This document shows positions 37,539 to 46,547 of a stretch of DNA of 64,000 nt, piece after piece. The notes beneath the pieces were generated by a model that did not search any database, had not been told where the DNA came from, and worked only from the letters and a program-made list of their open reading frames with translations. The stretch's first letter is position 1; each line of letters starts with the position of its first letter. Both the position numbers and the translations under genes were made by a program. Source of the DNA: Aliarcobacter sp. GTDB taxonomy: Bacteria; Campylobacterota; Campylobacteria; Campylobacterales; Arcobacteraceae. The DNA is taken from positions 1-64,000 of the forward strand of contig JAQTXB010000003.1 in assembly GCA_028688995.1 (NCBI GenBank), given 5' to 3'.

Positions 37539-38531
37539 ATGAAAAAATTAGTATTAGGAACAATTACAGCAGCAATGCTTGCAACTTCAGGACTAGCAGC
37601 AGATTACATAATGAAAGTAAGTCACGTTGTAAGTGCAAGTACACCAAAAGGTAAAGCAGCAGACTTTTTTGAAAAAAGAGTTGAAGAATTAACTGGTGGT
37701 AAAATTGATGTTCAAGTATTCCCAAATTCACAACTATATGGTGATGGTGAAGAGATTAAAGCTCTTGCAATGAATAATGTTCAAGTAATTATGCCAAGTT
37801 TATCTAAGTTTACAAGTATTGCACCACAAATGCAACTTTTTGACTTACCTTTTATTTTTAGAGATAAAGCTCATCTTTATAATGTTATGGATGGAGAAGT
37901 TGGAGCAATCTTGAAATCAAAAGTTGATGAGAAAAAACAGATGATTGCACTTGATTATTGGGATGCTGGATTTAAAGACCTTTCAAGTAGTACAAAACCT
38001 TTAATCGTACCATCTGATGCTCAAGGAATGAAATTTAGAATTCAAAGTTCAAAAGTTTTAGAAGCTCAATTTAAATCAGTTGGTGGAAATCCACAAGTTC
38101 TTCCTTTCTCAGAAGTGTATTCAGCATTACAACAAGGTGTTGTTGATGGAACTGAAAATCCATTATCTAACTTCTATACAAAAAAATTCCACGAAGTTCA
38201 ATCTAGTCTTACTATGAGTGAGCATGGATATTTAGGATATTTAGTAGTTATGAATGAGCAATTTTGGAATAAACTTCCAAAAGATCTTCAAGCAAATGTA
38301 ACTCAAGCAATGAAAGAAGCAACAGCTCTTGAAAGAAAAGAGTCATCAATTGAAGATGCAAAAATTATGGAAGAGTTAGTTAAATACTCAAAAGAGACAA
38401 ATAAGCTTCAAATTATAAACTTAACACCAGAGCAAAAACAACAATGGAGAAAAGCAATGTCTACTGTTTATCCTCAGTTTTATGATGTAATTGGTGAAGA
38501 TTTAATTAAAAAAGCTATAGATACAAAATAA
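37539..38531 (+). CDS. dctP: TRAP transporter substrate-binding protein DctP
   Basis: This periplasmic binding protein captures C4-dicarboxylates (or a related acid) for the DctQM permease. A signal peptide ends near residue 20 (GLAAD). The ligand-clamping arginine region is QGMKFRIQSSKVLEAQFKSVG near 163-183, and GVVDGTENPLSNFYTKKFHEVQ near 204 is the family signature. It is 330 residues and has the strong ribosome binding site AAGGAGAG. Substrate by similarity only. Confidence 0.92.
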   Translation: MKKLVLGTITAAMLATSGLAADYIMKVSHVVSASTPKGKAADFFEKRVEELTGGKIDVQVFPNSQLYGDGEEIKALAMNNVQVIMPSLSKFTSIAPQMQLFDLPFIFRDKAHLYNVMDGEVGAILKSKVDEKKQMIALDYWDAGFKDLSSSTKPLIVPSDAQGMKFRIQSSKVLEAQFKSVGGNPQVLPFSEVYSALQQGVVDGTENPLSNFYTKKFHEVQSSLTMSEHGYLGYLVVMNEQFWNKLPKDLQANVTQAMKEATALERKESSIEDAKIMEELVKYSKETNKLQIINLTPEQKQQWRKAMSTVYPQFYDVIGEDLIKKAIDTK

Positions 38532-38543
38532 TAAAGTTATACA

Positions 38544-39098
38544 ATGAAAAAGTTTTTTGAAATTATTGATTTAATTGTTGGTACTATCAACCAAACAATG
38601 GCAGTCTTCGGACTGTCAGTTGGTGTTTTGCTGGCATTTATTAATGTAATATTAAGATATGTTTTTGATATGAGCTTAACATGGGCTGCTGAACTTACAA
38701 ACTATCTTTTTATTTGGTCTGCACTTTTTGGTGCTGCATATGGATTTAAGAAAGGGGCACATATTTCTGTAACTTTACTTATTGAAAAGTTTCCTCCTCA
38801 ACTTACAAAGTTTTTTTTAGTTTTTGCAAATTCTATTTCAATTGCATATCTTGGTTTAATGTCATATTTCGGGTATATGCTTATTGTTTTATTAAAAGAT
38901 TTTGGTGAAGATAGTGTTGATTTAGGGATTCCAATGTGGATTCCACATCTTGTTCTTCCTATTTCCTTTGGATTAGCTGCATATAGATGTGCTGAAAAAT
39001 TAGTTGAAATTTATAATACTGATTCTAGTGAAATTAAACTTTTTAGTGAACATGAAACTGTAATTCACGAAGTAACTTCACAAAAAGGAGAGAAATAA
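38544..39098 (+). CDS. dctQ: TRAP transporter small permease DctQ
   Basis: This 184-residue protein with four membrane helices is the DctQ subunit, which scaffolds the large permease. RYVFDMSLTWAAELTNYLFIW near 34-54 carries the family pattern. It lies 12 bases after dctP and one base before dctM. The C-terminal 25 residues are a soluble tail. Confidence 0.9.
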   Translation: MKKFFEIIDLIVGTINQTMAVFGLSVGVLLAFINVILRYVFDMSLTWAAELTNYLFIWSALFGAAYGFKKGAHISVTLLIEKFPPQLTKFFLVFANSISIAYLGLMSYFGYMLIVLLKDFGEDSVDLGIPMWIPHLVLPISFGLAAYRCAEKLVEIYNTDSSEIKLFSEHETVIHEVTSQKGEK

Positions 39099-39099
39099 T

Positions 39100-40380
39100 A
39101 TGGTTATTGCAACTTTATTTATTTTGCTTTTTGCCTTAATGCTTTTAGGCGTACCTGTTGCTGTAGCATTAGGAACAACAACACTTGTTACATCGTTCTT
39201 TTTTACAGATATGGATTTAATGGGAATTCCATCAAAAGTTTTTGATGGTTTAAATAAGTACACACTTATGGCAATTCCTATGTTTATATTAGCTGGTTCT
39301 TTATTATCTAGAGGTTCATCGGCATCGAGAATAATAGAATTTGCAAAAACTTTAGTTGGACATCTTCCTGGTGGACTTCCAATTGCTGCTATTCTTGCAT
39401 CTATAATTTTTGCTGCTGTTTCAGGAAGTTCTCCTGCTACTGTTGCTGCTATTGGTTCAGTTATGTATGGTGCAATAAAACAAGCTGGATATAATGAACA
39501 ATTTGCTATTGGTACAATTGCAACATCTGGAACATTAGGTATTCTAATTCCACCTTCAATTGTATTTATCGTATTTGGAGTAACTGCTGATCAATCTATA
39601 GGAAAACTTTTCATGGCTGGGGTAATACCAGGACTTATGATTGGTGCAATGATGATGATTGCTACTTATTTCTTAGCAAAAAGAAGTGGATTTAAAGGTG
39701 GGAAAAGTGCAAGTTTTAAAGAAAGATTTATAGCTTTTAAAAATGCATTTTGGGCTTTATTAATTATTGTTATTGTAATTGGTGGAATATATGGAGGGAT
39801 TTTTACTCCAACTGAAGCTGGTGCATTTAGTGTTATGTATGCATTCTTTGTTTCATTTTTTATCTATAAAGATACAAAATATAAAGATTTATACAAAATC
39901 ATTTTAGATTCTGCGCAAACAAGTTCGATGATTTTCTTCATCATTGCAAATGCAATGCTTTTTGCTCACTTCTTAACAGATGAACAAATTCCTCAAGATA
40001 TAACTCAAATGATTATTGAGGCAAATGTTGGACCTTTAATGTTCTTATTAATTGTAAATATTTTACTTTTATTAATGGGACAATTTATGGAACCAAGTTC
40101 TGTAGTTATGATTACTGTACCTTTATTACTTCCTATTGGTATGGCTTTAGGAATAGACCCTATTCATTTAGGTGTTATTATGGTTGTAAATATGGAAATA
40201 GGTATGATAACCCCGCCTGTTGGACTCAATCTCTTTGTGGCCAGTGGTATTACGGGGCTTAGCTTAAAAGAAGTTATAGTTGCTTCATTACCAATGACAT
40301 TTATATTATTACTTGGTTTAATGTTAGTAACATATATTCCAGTTATTTCACTTTGGCTTCCAAACTTTATGTATGGATAA
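39100..40380 (+). CDS. dctM: TRAP transporter large permease DctM
   Basis: This 426-residue protein with about 12 membrane helices carries out sodium-driven uptake of the substrate delivered by DctP. Family motifs include GSSPATVAAIGSVMYGA near 110, GTLGILIPPSIVFIVFG near 146 and the C-terminal MGQFMEPSSVVMITVPLLLP. It ends the dctPQM operon at a clear terminator. Confidence 0.94.
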   Translation: MVIATLFILLFALMLLGVPVAVALGTTTLVTSFFFTDMDLMGIPSKVFDGLNKYTLMAIPMFILAGSLLSRGSSASRIIEFAKTLVGHLPGGLPIAAILASIIFAAVSGSSPATVAAIGSVMYGAIKQAGYNEQFAIGTIATSGTLGILIPPSIVFIVFGVTADQSIGKLFMAGVIPGLMIGAMMMIATYFLAKRSGFKGGKSASFKERFIAFKNAFWALLIIVIVIGGIYGGIFTPTEAGAFSVMYAFFVSFFIYKDTKYKDLYKIILDSAQTSSMIFFIIANAMLFAHFLTDEQIPQDITQMIIEANVGPLMFLLIVNILLLLMGQFMEPSSVVMITVPLLLPIGMALGIDPIHLGVIMVVNMEIGMITPPVGLNLFVASGITGLSLKEVIVASLPMTFILLLGLMLVTYIPVISLWLPNFMYG

Positions 40381-40385
40381 ATAAA

Positions 40386-40416
40386 TTAGTAAGAGTTTTT
40401 CTCTTACTAATTTTTA
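40386..40416 (+). terminator. Intrinsic terminator of dctPQM
   Basis: TTAGTAAGAG (40386-40395) pairs with CTCTTACTAA (40401-40410) around TTTTT and is followed by five T. It begins six bases after the dctM stop. Confidence 0.9.
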
Positions 40417-40573
40417 CTTTTATATTCTTTATTCAATTTCTTTTTTTATCTTTATCCTTTCAATTCTTGACAAATAAAATCTTTATAAAATTTAGATAAA
40501 TCTTTATATTTATTTATAGTATTTCTACGTTAAAAAATGTATACTTCTAAAATATTTTTTACTAGGATTTAAA

Positions 40574-41332
40574 ATGGATTTAACAGTAATTATTGGTATG
40601 ATAGGTGCATTATTATCTATTTCAATAGGTGATTTAATGGAAGGGGGAAATCCTGTTCATGTTATTCACATTACATCATTAATTATTGTTATCCCTACTG
40701 CTATGTGTGCAGCAGCAACTGGTACAGAAGCTCATGCTATTAGGGCTGCATTCAAAGAGTTAAAAATGGTTTTTAAAAAATCACCTGTGAATTTTGAAGC
40801 AAGAATTGATGATATTGTAGATTATGCAATTACAGTTAAAAAATTTGGTGTTTTAGCTTTAGAAAAAGATTTAGCAACAATTGATGATGATTTTCTAAAA
40901 GAAGCATTAAGTATGGTTGTAGATGGAACAAAAGAGGAACAAATTGAAGAATCTTTAGAAGCAATCATTGAAGAGACAGAACATTATTATCATAGTGCTT
41001 CACATTATTGGTTACTTGCAGGTGAAACTTGTCCTGTTATGGGATTAATTGGAGCTGTTCTTGGATTAATTCTAGCTTTACAAAAATTAGATAATCCAGC
41101 TGAAATGGCAGCTGGAATTGCAGGAGCTTTTACTGCAACTGTAACAGGGATTGCAGGTGCTTATATTTTTCTTGGACCATGGGGAAATAAAATGAAAGCA
41201 AAAGCTCACCTTTTAATAAAAGACAAACAATTAATTTTAGCTGGTGCAAAAGCAATGGCAAGGGGTGATGTTCCTGGGGAATTGAAGTTGAAATTAACTA
41301 AAATGATTACTGCAATGCCTACAAAAGGTTAA
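40574..41332 (+). CDS. motA: Flagellar motor stator protein MotA
   Basis: This 252-residue stator subunit has four membrane helices. The stator loop is long and cytoplasmic (about residues 55-150), and the MotA signature GLIGAVLGLILALQKLDNPAEM is split over helices 3 and 4 (about 158-195), followed by GIAGAFTATVTGIAGAYIFLGPWGNK. It conducts protons or sodium together with MotB. It lies 193 bases after the dct terminator region. Confidence 0.93.
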   Translation: MDLTVIIGMIGALLSISIGDLMEGGNPVHVIHITSLIIVIPTAMCAAATGTEAHAIRAAFKELKMVFKKSPVNFEARIDDIVDYAITVKKFGVLALEKDLATIDDDFLKEALSMVVDGTKEEQIEESLEAIIEETEHYYHSASHYWLLAGETCPVMGLIGAVLGLILALQKLDNPAEMAAGIAGAFTATVTGIAGAYIFLGPWGNKMKAKAHLLIKDKQLILAGAKAMARGDVPGELKLKLTKMITAMPTKG

Positions 41333-41335
41333 TTT

Positions 41336-42082
41336 ATGGCTAAAAAATGTCCTAAATGTGAGTGTCCAGCTGGAGAAAAATGGGCTGTTCCCTTCGCCGA
41401 TTTTCTTAGTTTATTACTTGCTTTATTTATTGCACTTTATGCTTTAGCCTCTATTAATATTGAAAAACAAAAAGCATTAAAAGAAGAGTTTATAAAAATT
41501 TATGGATTTAATGCTTCTGCTGATACCTTAAAAGAACAAGAAGATACGGAAAAATCAATGACTGATAAAGCTGTAGATAATGTTGAAGAAGGTAAAAGTG
41601 CAGCATTAGATGGGGCTATTGCACAACTAAATGAGTTAGAAAAACAACAAGAACAAGGTGGAAATCTCCAAGAAAAAATTAATGGAACTTTTATGTCTTT
41701 ACCTGCACAGTTGTTATTTGAATCTGGAAAAGCAGAAATTACTAGTAAATATGCAGGGCCTTTTTTAAACAGAATCGCTAATCTTATCTCTGCAATGCCT
41801 GATGATACTGAGATAAATGTAAAAGGTTATGCTGATGATACAGAAGTTAAAGATTCTAAATATCAAGATGCTTTAGAACTTTCAACAGCAAGGGCAAATA
41901 ATGTAATTAGAGAACTAAAGAAATATAAAGTATCAGGTGATAAATTATATTCTAGTGGATTTGGTTCTAGTAAATCTTATCAAATGAATGAAACAAGAGT
42001 AGTAGAGTTTGAATTAAAAACTATGAAAAGTATTAAAAAAGACGATTTAGATATAGAAACTATACTTCATAAAGTAGATTAA
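41336..42082 (+). CDS. motB: Flagellar motor stator protein MotB
   Basis: This 248-residue protein has one membrane helix with the ion-carrying aspartate in VPFADFLSLLLALF near residue 22, a plug/linker region, and an OmpA-type peptidoglycan-binding domain (about 115-235, with GYADDTEVKDSKYQDALELSTARA). The CPKCECPAGEKW start is usual for epsilon MotB. It starts three bases after motA. Confidence 0.93.
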   Translation: MAKKCPKCECPAGEKWAVPFADFLSLLLALFIALYALASINIEKQKALKEEFIKIYGFNASADTLKEQEDTEKSMTDKAVDNVEEGKSAALDGAIAQLNELEKQQEQGGNLQEKINGTFMSLPAQLLFESGKAEITSKYAGPFLNRIANLISAMPDDTEINVKGYADDTEVKDSKYQDALELSTARANNVIRELKKYKVSGDKLYSSGFGSSKSYQMNETRVVEFELKTMKSIKKDDLDIETILHKVD

Positions 42083-42083
42083 T

Positions 42084-42485
42084 ATGAAAAAAAATAAATT
42101 AAAAACTTTATTACCTATTTCTAAATGCTGTTTAAAAAAGTTTTATGATTTAGATCTTATTGCAAAATATGGTTCAATTTTTAGTATTTTATTTATCCTT
42201 TTTAGTCAAATATATAATATAGTAATTGAATATAATATTAGAAGTTCATTTTTTTCTATGATAATTAATCTCTTTTTTTTAGTGGCAATTTTGACAAAAG
42301 TTGAAATGATAAAAGTAACTATTTTAGAAGAGCAACTTGATAATATATTAAAAGTTATAATTTTTGTTCTAATCCTAAATTTTTTAGGATATATGGTGTC
42401 AAGCGAAGAAATACATAACTATTTATTTGCGCCAATGAGTTTTTTGGGAGCCTATTTTGTTTTCATTTTATTAAAAACAAAATAG
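42084..42485 (+). CDS. Small membrane protein of unknown function, motAB operon
   Basis: This 133-residue protein has four predicted membrane helices, at about 29-47, 57-73, 88-105 and 113-130. It begins one base after motB, so it is presumably co-transcribed with it. A CC pair is at 15-16. No family is recognised; a link to the motor is suggested only by position. Confidence 0.65.
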   Translation: MKKNKLKTLLPISKCCLKKFYDLDLIAKYGSIFSILFILFSQIYNIVIEYNIRSSFFSMIINLFFLVAILTKVEMIKVTILEEQLDNILKVIIFVLILNFLGYMVSSEEIHNYLFAPMSFLGAYFVFILLKTK

Positions 42486-42496
42486 ATAATTAATTA

Positions 42497-42745
42497 TTAA
42501 CCTCCAAGTTTTTTACCAACTTCTTTTAAAGCTTTAATTCTTTCTTCCCTTTGATTTATTGAATCATTAATTTTATTTATTTTTTCTTCCGTGGATTCAC
42601 TTGGATTATTTTTTACAGTTTTAGATTCACTTTTCATAAAACTATTTAAATCAAGAATATTTGCAAAATATAAGCCAAATATAATTAAAAGTAGAAAAAC
42701 AAGAAATATCATTAATTTTATTAATATATTAAAATAAGTGTTCAT
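42497..42745 (-). CDS. Small membrane-anchored coiled-coil protein
   Basis: This 82-residue protein has one hydrophobic helix (about 8-28) and a charged helical tail (about 50-80, with EEKINKINDSINQREERIKAL) that looks like a coiled coil. Its ATG overlaps the histidine kinase gene by 17 bases, with GAGGAA upstream inside that gene, so the two are coupled. Function unknown. Confidence 0.65.
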   Translation of the reverse strand: MNTYFNILIKLMIFLVFLLLIIFGLYFANILDLNSFMKSESKTVKNNPSESTEEKINKINDSINQREERIKALKEVGKKLGG

Positions 42746-44342
42746 TTTCTTCCTCTTTAGTTGAATGATTAAGTTTTTTATTTATATTATATTTTGGAAT
42801 ATAAATAGCAAATTGTGCTCCATCTTTTGTATTTTTTACTCTTAATCTACCTTTCATATTTTTCTCAACAATGATTTTTGACATATAAAGACCAATTCCT
42901 GTTCCATTACTATCTTCTTTTGTAGTAAAATAAGGTTCAAATATTTTACCTTTTGGTTCAACTAAAACTCCACCACCATTATCTTCAATATATAAAACAA
43001 CATAATTCTCATCTTCAAGTGCATGAATTTTTATTTGTGGATTTTGTATGTTTTTTTCAATTAAAATATCTTTTGCGTTACTTAAAATGTTTAGTAAAAC
43101 TTGTTTATATTCATTTAGATAAGTTGTTATTTTTATTTTATCATCAATTTGTATATCAATCTTTATGTTGTAATTAGCCAAAGCACTTGAAATAATACTC
43201 ATAACAATTTTTACAGCCTCAGATAAATAAAACTCTTCTTTCTCTTTTTTTGGCATAAAGAAGTTTCTAAAGTCATCAATAGTGTGTGACATATACTCTA
43301 ATACTCTATCTGCTTCTTTTGATTTTTTATCCATGGTCTCTTTGTCTAAAGCATCAATACTATATTTAAATTTTATAAACATTAAGATAGAAGAGAGTTC
43401 AGATAGTGGTTGTCTCCATTGATGGGCAATATTACTTATCATTTCTCCAAGAGCAATGAACTTTGATTTTTGTACTAATAGTTGTTCTTTTTCTCTGTTT
43501 TTTTCAATTTCTTCTTTTACTTTTTTCTCTAAGGATTGATTTAGATTTTCAAGTTCATTTGCATTAGTTCTAACTTTATCTTCGTAACTTTTCATAATAT
43601 CGTCAATTTTTTGAGAAATTGCAATTGAAATTAAAATTGCAATGGATAAAAACATTAAAAACAAAATTACATTTTGTACTACTTGTTTTTTTACTCTCTC
43701 TCTTAGACTTTCTCTTTTTATTTGGATTTCATTTTCTATATCATCTGTATAAATTCCAACAGCAATCACCCAATTAAATCTCTCATAATATTTAAAATAA
43801 GAGAGTTTATAGTTTGCATTATTTGAATCAGGTTTTTTATAAGCATACTCTGTAAATGATTCACCTTTTTGTCTAATATCCCTTAGAAAAATTTCCCTAA
43901 ACTTTTTCCCATCGGTATCTTGATAATTTGTTGATATTAGTTGCCCCACTAAATCTGGTCTATTTGGATTTACAACTAACTTTGCAAAATCATCTCCACC
44001 ATTCATATTTTTGATTTCATAGGCAAAAAAGTAGTTACTTTTGTTTTCCTCAAAAGTTATGTTATTTAGTAATCTAACCGCATCCATTTTTAGTTCATCA
44101 TCATTTAAATCAGATTTTACAATGTTATAATTTAATATATCAATAACGGTGTTTACGTCTTTCTTAAGTGTTTTCTTTTTATTTAAATAATACTCTTGAA
44201 CAAATTTATCCATTTCTACTTCAAAATCATCATAGGTGTTATAAACATAAAAATATGAGATTGCAAATATCATTGATGACATGATTATAATAAATGTAAA
44301 AATTATAATTTTAGATAATTTTTTTTCCATTGTAAAATTCAA
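42729..44342 (-). CDS. Cache-domain sensor histidine kinase
   Basis: Two membrane helices (about 11-33 and 222-243) flank a periplasmic single-Cache domain with NPNRPDLVGQ near 125-134 and GKKFREIFLRDI. A coiled segment leads to the kinase core: phospho-acceptor H307 in NIAHQWRQPL, the N box (NILSNAKD), DNGGG and GTGIGL. The IAHQWRQPL type is frequent in Campylobacterota kinases. The TTG at 44342 has AAGGG six bases upstream, whereas the ATG at 44330 has none. The partner is probably the divergent regulator at 44410. Confidence 0.88.
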   Translation of the reverse strand: MNFTMEKKLSKIIIFTFIIIMSSMIFAISYFYVYNTYDDFEVEMDKFVQEYYLNKKKTLKKDVNTVIDILNYNIVKSDLNDDELKMDAVRLLNNITFEENKSNYFFAYEIKNMNGGDDFAKLVVNPNRPDLVGQLISTNYQDTDGKKFREIFLRDIRQKGESFTEYAYKKPDSNNANYKLSYFKYYERFNWVIAVGIYTDDIENEIQIKRESLRERVKKQVVQNVILFLMFLSIAILISIAISQKIDDIMKSYEDKVRTNANELENLNQSLEKKVKEEIEKNREKEQLLVQKSKFIALGEMISNIAHQWRQPLSELSSILMFIKFKYSIDALDKETMDKKSKEADRVLEYMSHTIDDFRNFFMPKKEKEEFYLSEAVKIVMSIISSALANYNIKIDIQIDDKIKITTYLNEYKQVLLNILSNAKDILIEKNIQNPQIKIHALEDENYVVLYIEDNGGGVLVEPKGKIFEPYFTTKEDSNGTGIGLYMSKIIVEKNMKGRLRVKNTKDGAQFAIYIPKYNINKKLNHSTKEEENEHLF

Positions 44343-44409
44343 AATAAACCCTTAATTAGCATTAATCTGTTATGATAACATATGTTTTCTAATAAGGATT
44401 TTTAAAAAA

Positions 44410-45105
44410 ATGAAAAATAATTTTATGAATAAACTTAATGCTTTTAGTGTACTTTATGTAGAAGATGAAGATGGTATTAGAAATAATATAGAAGAGATTT
44501 TAAGACATCTTTTCAAAGAAGTAGCTACTGCAAAAAATGCAAGTGATGCTTATAAAAAATATATCCAAAATAAACCTGATTTAATTATAACTGATATAAA
44601 AATGGGAAATGAAACGGGAATAGATTTAGTAAAAAAAATCAGAGAAACAGATTCTAAAACAAGAGTGATTGTAACTTCAGCCCATACAGATTTAGATTAT
44701 TTATTGGAAGCAACACAACTTCACTTAGTTAAATATATAGTAAAACCAATCACAAATGATAATTTAATGGAAGCATTAGAATCTTTTATAAAATCCTATG
44801 ATGATAATAAAATTTATAATTTAAATGAAAATTGGGTTTTTAATTCGAGTAAATCAGTTGTTTCAAATGGAACTGAAGATTTTATCTTAACAAAAAAAGA
44901 GGCAATATTTTTAAAACTGCTTATTACAAAAAATAGAGTTATAAGTTATGAAGAGCTTGAAAATGCAATATGTGATGATGATTCAATTCTTACATCAAAT
45001 GCAATGAGACTGTTTATTAAAAATCTCAGAAAAAAACTGCCTGAGAATTTCTTAAAAAATATGCAAGGTATTGGTTATTATTATAATACTAAAACTTCAG
45101 AATAA
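44410..45105 (+). CDS. OmpR-family response regulator
   Basis: The receiver domain (about 12-125) has the acidic pair E18/D19 in YVEDED, phospho-acceptor D62 in LIITDIKMG, and the lysine of IVKPI. A winged-helix DNA-binding domain occupies about 145-228 (LTKKEAIFLKLLITKN, then SNAMRLFIKNLRKKL). It is transcribed divergently from the Cache kinase across a 67-base gap. Being a DNA-binding OmpR-type regulator, it is one candidate for the tandem sites seen upstream of dctP. Confidence 0.88.
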   Translation: MKNNFMNKLNAFSVLYVEDEDGIRNNIEEILRHLFKEVATAKNASDAYKKYIQNKPDLIITDIKMGNETGIDLVKKIRETDSKTRVIVTSAHTDLDYLLEATQLHLVKYIVKPITNDNLMEALESFIKSYDDNKIYNLNENWVFNSSKSVVSNGTEDFILTKKEAIFLKLLITKNRVISYEELENAICDDDSILTSNAMRLFIKNLRKKLPENFLKNMQGIGYYYNTKTSE

Positions 45106-45109
45106 AATC

Positions 45110-45136
45110 AGAACACTTAAATAATTTAAGTGTTCT
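45110..45136. terminator. Bidirectional terminator between response regulator and rraA
   Basis: AGAACACTTAA pairs with TTAAGTGTTCT around ATAAT. T-rich sequence follows on the leftward strand (GATTTTATT), so it may mainly serve rraA; the rightward T-run is weak. Confidence 0.7.
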
Positions 45137-45147
45137 TCTAAATATAT

Positions 45148-45630
45148 TTATATTAATTCACTTTTTGTAATAATAACTCCATCATTATCTGCGTAGATAT
45201 AATCTCCATTATTAAAAGTTACACCTTCAAAATTTAATTCTATATCTCTTTGTGATTCTGTAATCTCAAAATTTCTAAGAGGACAAGTTCCAATTGCAAA
45301 TAGTCCAACATCTATATTTTTTGTTTCGTCTGTATCTCTTACATAACCATTTAAAATAATTGCTTTCCAATTGTTGTTTTTAGCAAAAGTCATTAATTTA
45401 TCACCAACAACTCCAAAAAATTCTTGAGAATTATCAACTACAACAATTTTCCCTTCACCATCTTCATCTCTTAACATTTCTAATAATCGCCAATTACTTT
45501 TATCAAGTTTAACAGTTACTATTTGTCCACTAAACTCTTTTAATCCACCATAATTGTTAAATTTTGCCGATAAAACTTGTATTTTTTTCTCTTTATTTTC
45601 ATCACATAAATCTGCTGTATGTATATTCAT
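45148..45630 (-). CDS. rraA: RraA-like protein
   Basis: This 160-residue protein of the RraA family (a trimeric regulator of RNase E in E. coli) also resembles related aldolase/decarboxylase folds. The pattern HTADLCDENKE at the start, GDKLMTFAKNNNWKAIILNGYVRDTDE near 82-108 and ADNDGVIITKSEL at the end match RraA. Campylobacterota lack a canonical RNase E, so the regulatory role cannot simply be transferred. It has its own upstream gap of 126 bases. Confidence 0.85.
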   Translation of the reverse strand: MNIHTADLCDENKEKKIQVLSAKFNNYGGLKEFSGQIVTVKLDKSNWRLLEMLRDEDGEGKIVVVDNSQEFFGVVGDKLMTFAKNNNWKAIILNGYVRDTDETKNIDVGLFAIGTCPLRNFEITESQRDIELNFEGVTFNNGDYIYADNDGVIITKSELI

Positions 45631-45756
45631 TTTTATATCCTTCTTCCTAAGTAGTTACAATGTTATATTATTAAAAAGAAATGTATAAAAAGTGTATAAA
45701 TTAAAAAAAGATTAAATTAAAATATTAATTTTTTTAAATAAGCAAAAAAGTAACAA

Positions 45757-46488
45757 TCAATCAAACCACTTAATCTGCTCACGTAAATTAACAACTTCAC
45801 CAATAACAATCATAGCAGGAGTTTCTAAACCAATTGATTTTTCAACAATATTCTCTAAAGTTCCAACTACTACTTTTTGCTCTTTTGTTGTTCCTTTTGA
45901 AATAACTGCACATGGATAATCTTTTCTTTTTCCTAGAGAGATTAATTTTGAAGAAATTAATTCAATATTATGGTATCCCATTAAAAAAACAATTGTTTCA
46001 TCATTTAAAAAACTCTCCCATTCTATTTGAGATATTTTCTTTTTTGGATTTTCATGTCCAGTTACTACTCTAAATGAAGTTGTTATTCCTCTATGTGTTA
46101 CTGGAATTCCAGCATATGCTGGAACTGCTATTGCTGAAGTTATTCCTGGAATGATTTCAAATTTAATATTTCTATCAAACAAGTAAAGAGCTTCTTCACC
46201 ACCTCTTCCAAAAACAAAAGGATCACCACCTTTTAATCTTACTACATTTTCATATTTTAAAGATGCTTGATAGATTAATTCATTTATCTCATCTTGAGGA
46301 AGAGTATGTTTTTTATCTTCTTTACCAACATAGATTAAATCACAAGATGGTTTTACCATTTCTAGAATTTCTGGGTTTACTAATCTATCATAGATTAGAA
46401 CATCTGCATTTTGTATTACTCGAACTGCTTTTAATGTTAGCAGTTCTACATCTCCTGGTCCTGCGCCTGTTAGGTATACTTTTGGCAT
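45757..46488 (-). CDS. cobA: Uroporphyrinogen-III C-methyltransferase
   Basis: It methylates uroporphyrinogen III at C2 and C7 to precorrin-2, the branch point for sirohaem, cobalamin and haem d1. The SUMT signatures VYLTGAGPGDVELLTLKA at the N-terminus, YVGKEDKKHTLPQDEIN near 52 and RLKGGDPFVFGRGGEE near 79 are intact. At 243 residues it is the single-domain form without CysG dehydrogenase/chelatase. The window shows no other gene of these pathways. Confidence 0.92.
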   Translation of the reverse strand: MPKVYLTGAGPGDVELLTLKAVRVIQNADVLIYDRLVNPEILEMVKPSCDLIYVGKEDKKHTLPQDEINELIYQASLKYENVVRLKGGDPFVFGRGGEEALYLFDRNIKFEIIPGITSAIAVPAYAGIPVTHRGITTSFRVVTGHENPKKKISQIEWESFLNDETIVFLMGYHNIELISSKLISLGKRKDYPCAVISKGTTKEQKVVVGTLENIVEKSIGLETPAMIVIGEVVNLREQIKWFD

Positions 46489-46547
46489 TTTATTATTTTA
46501 CCTTATAGTAATTATTTTTTTGAATTATAGTAAAAAAATAAAATAAA

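Noticed and set aside
42486..42496. Palindromic AT stretch between convergent genes as a terminator
   Set aside because: The stem is very short and all A/T, with no T-run of note.
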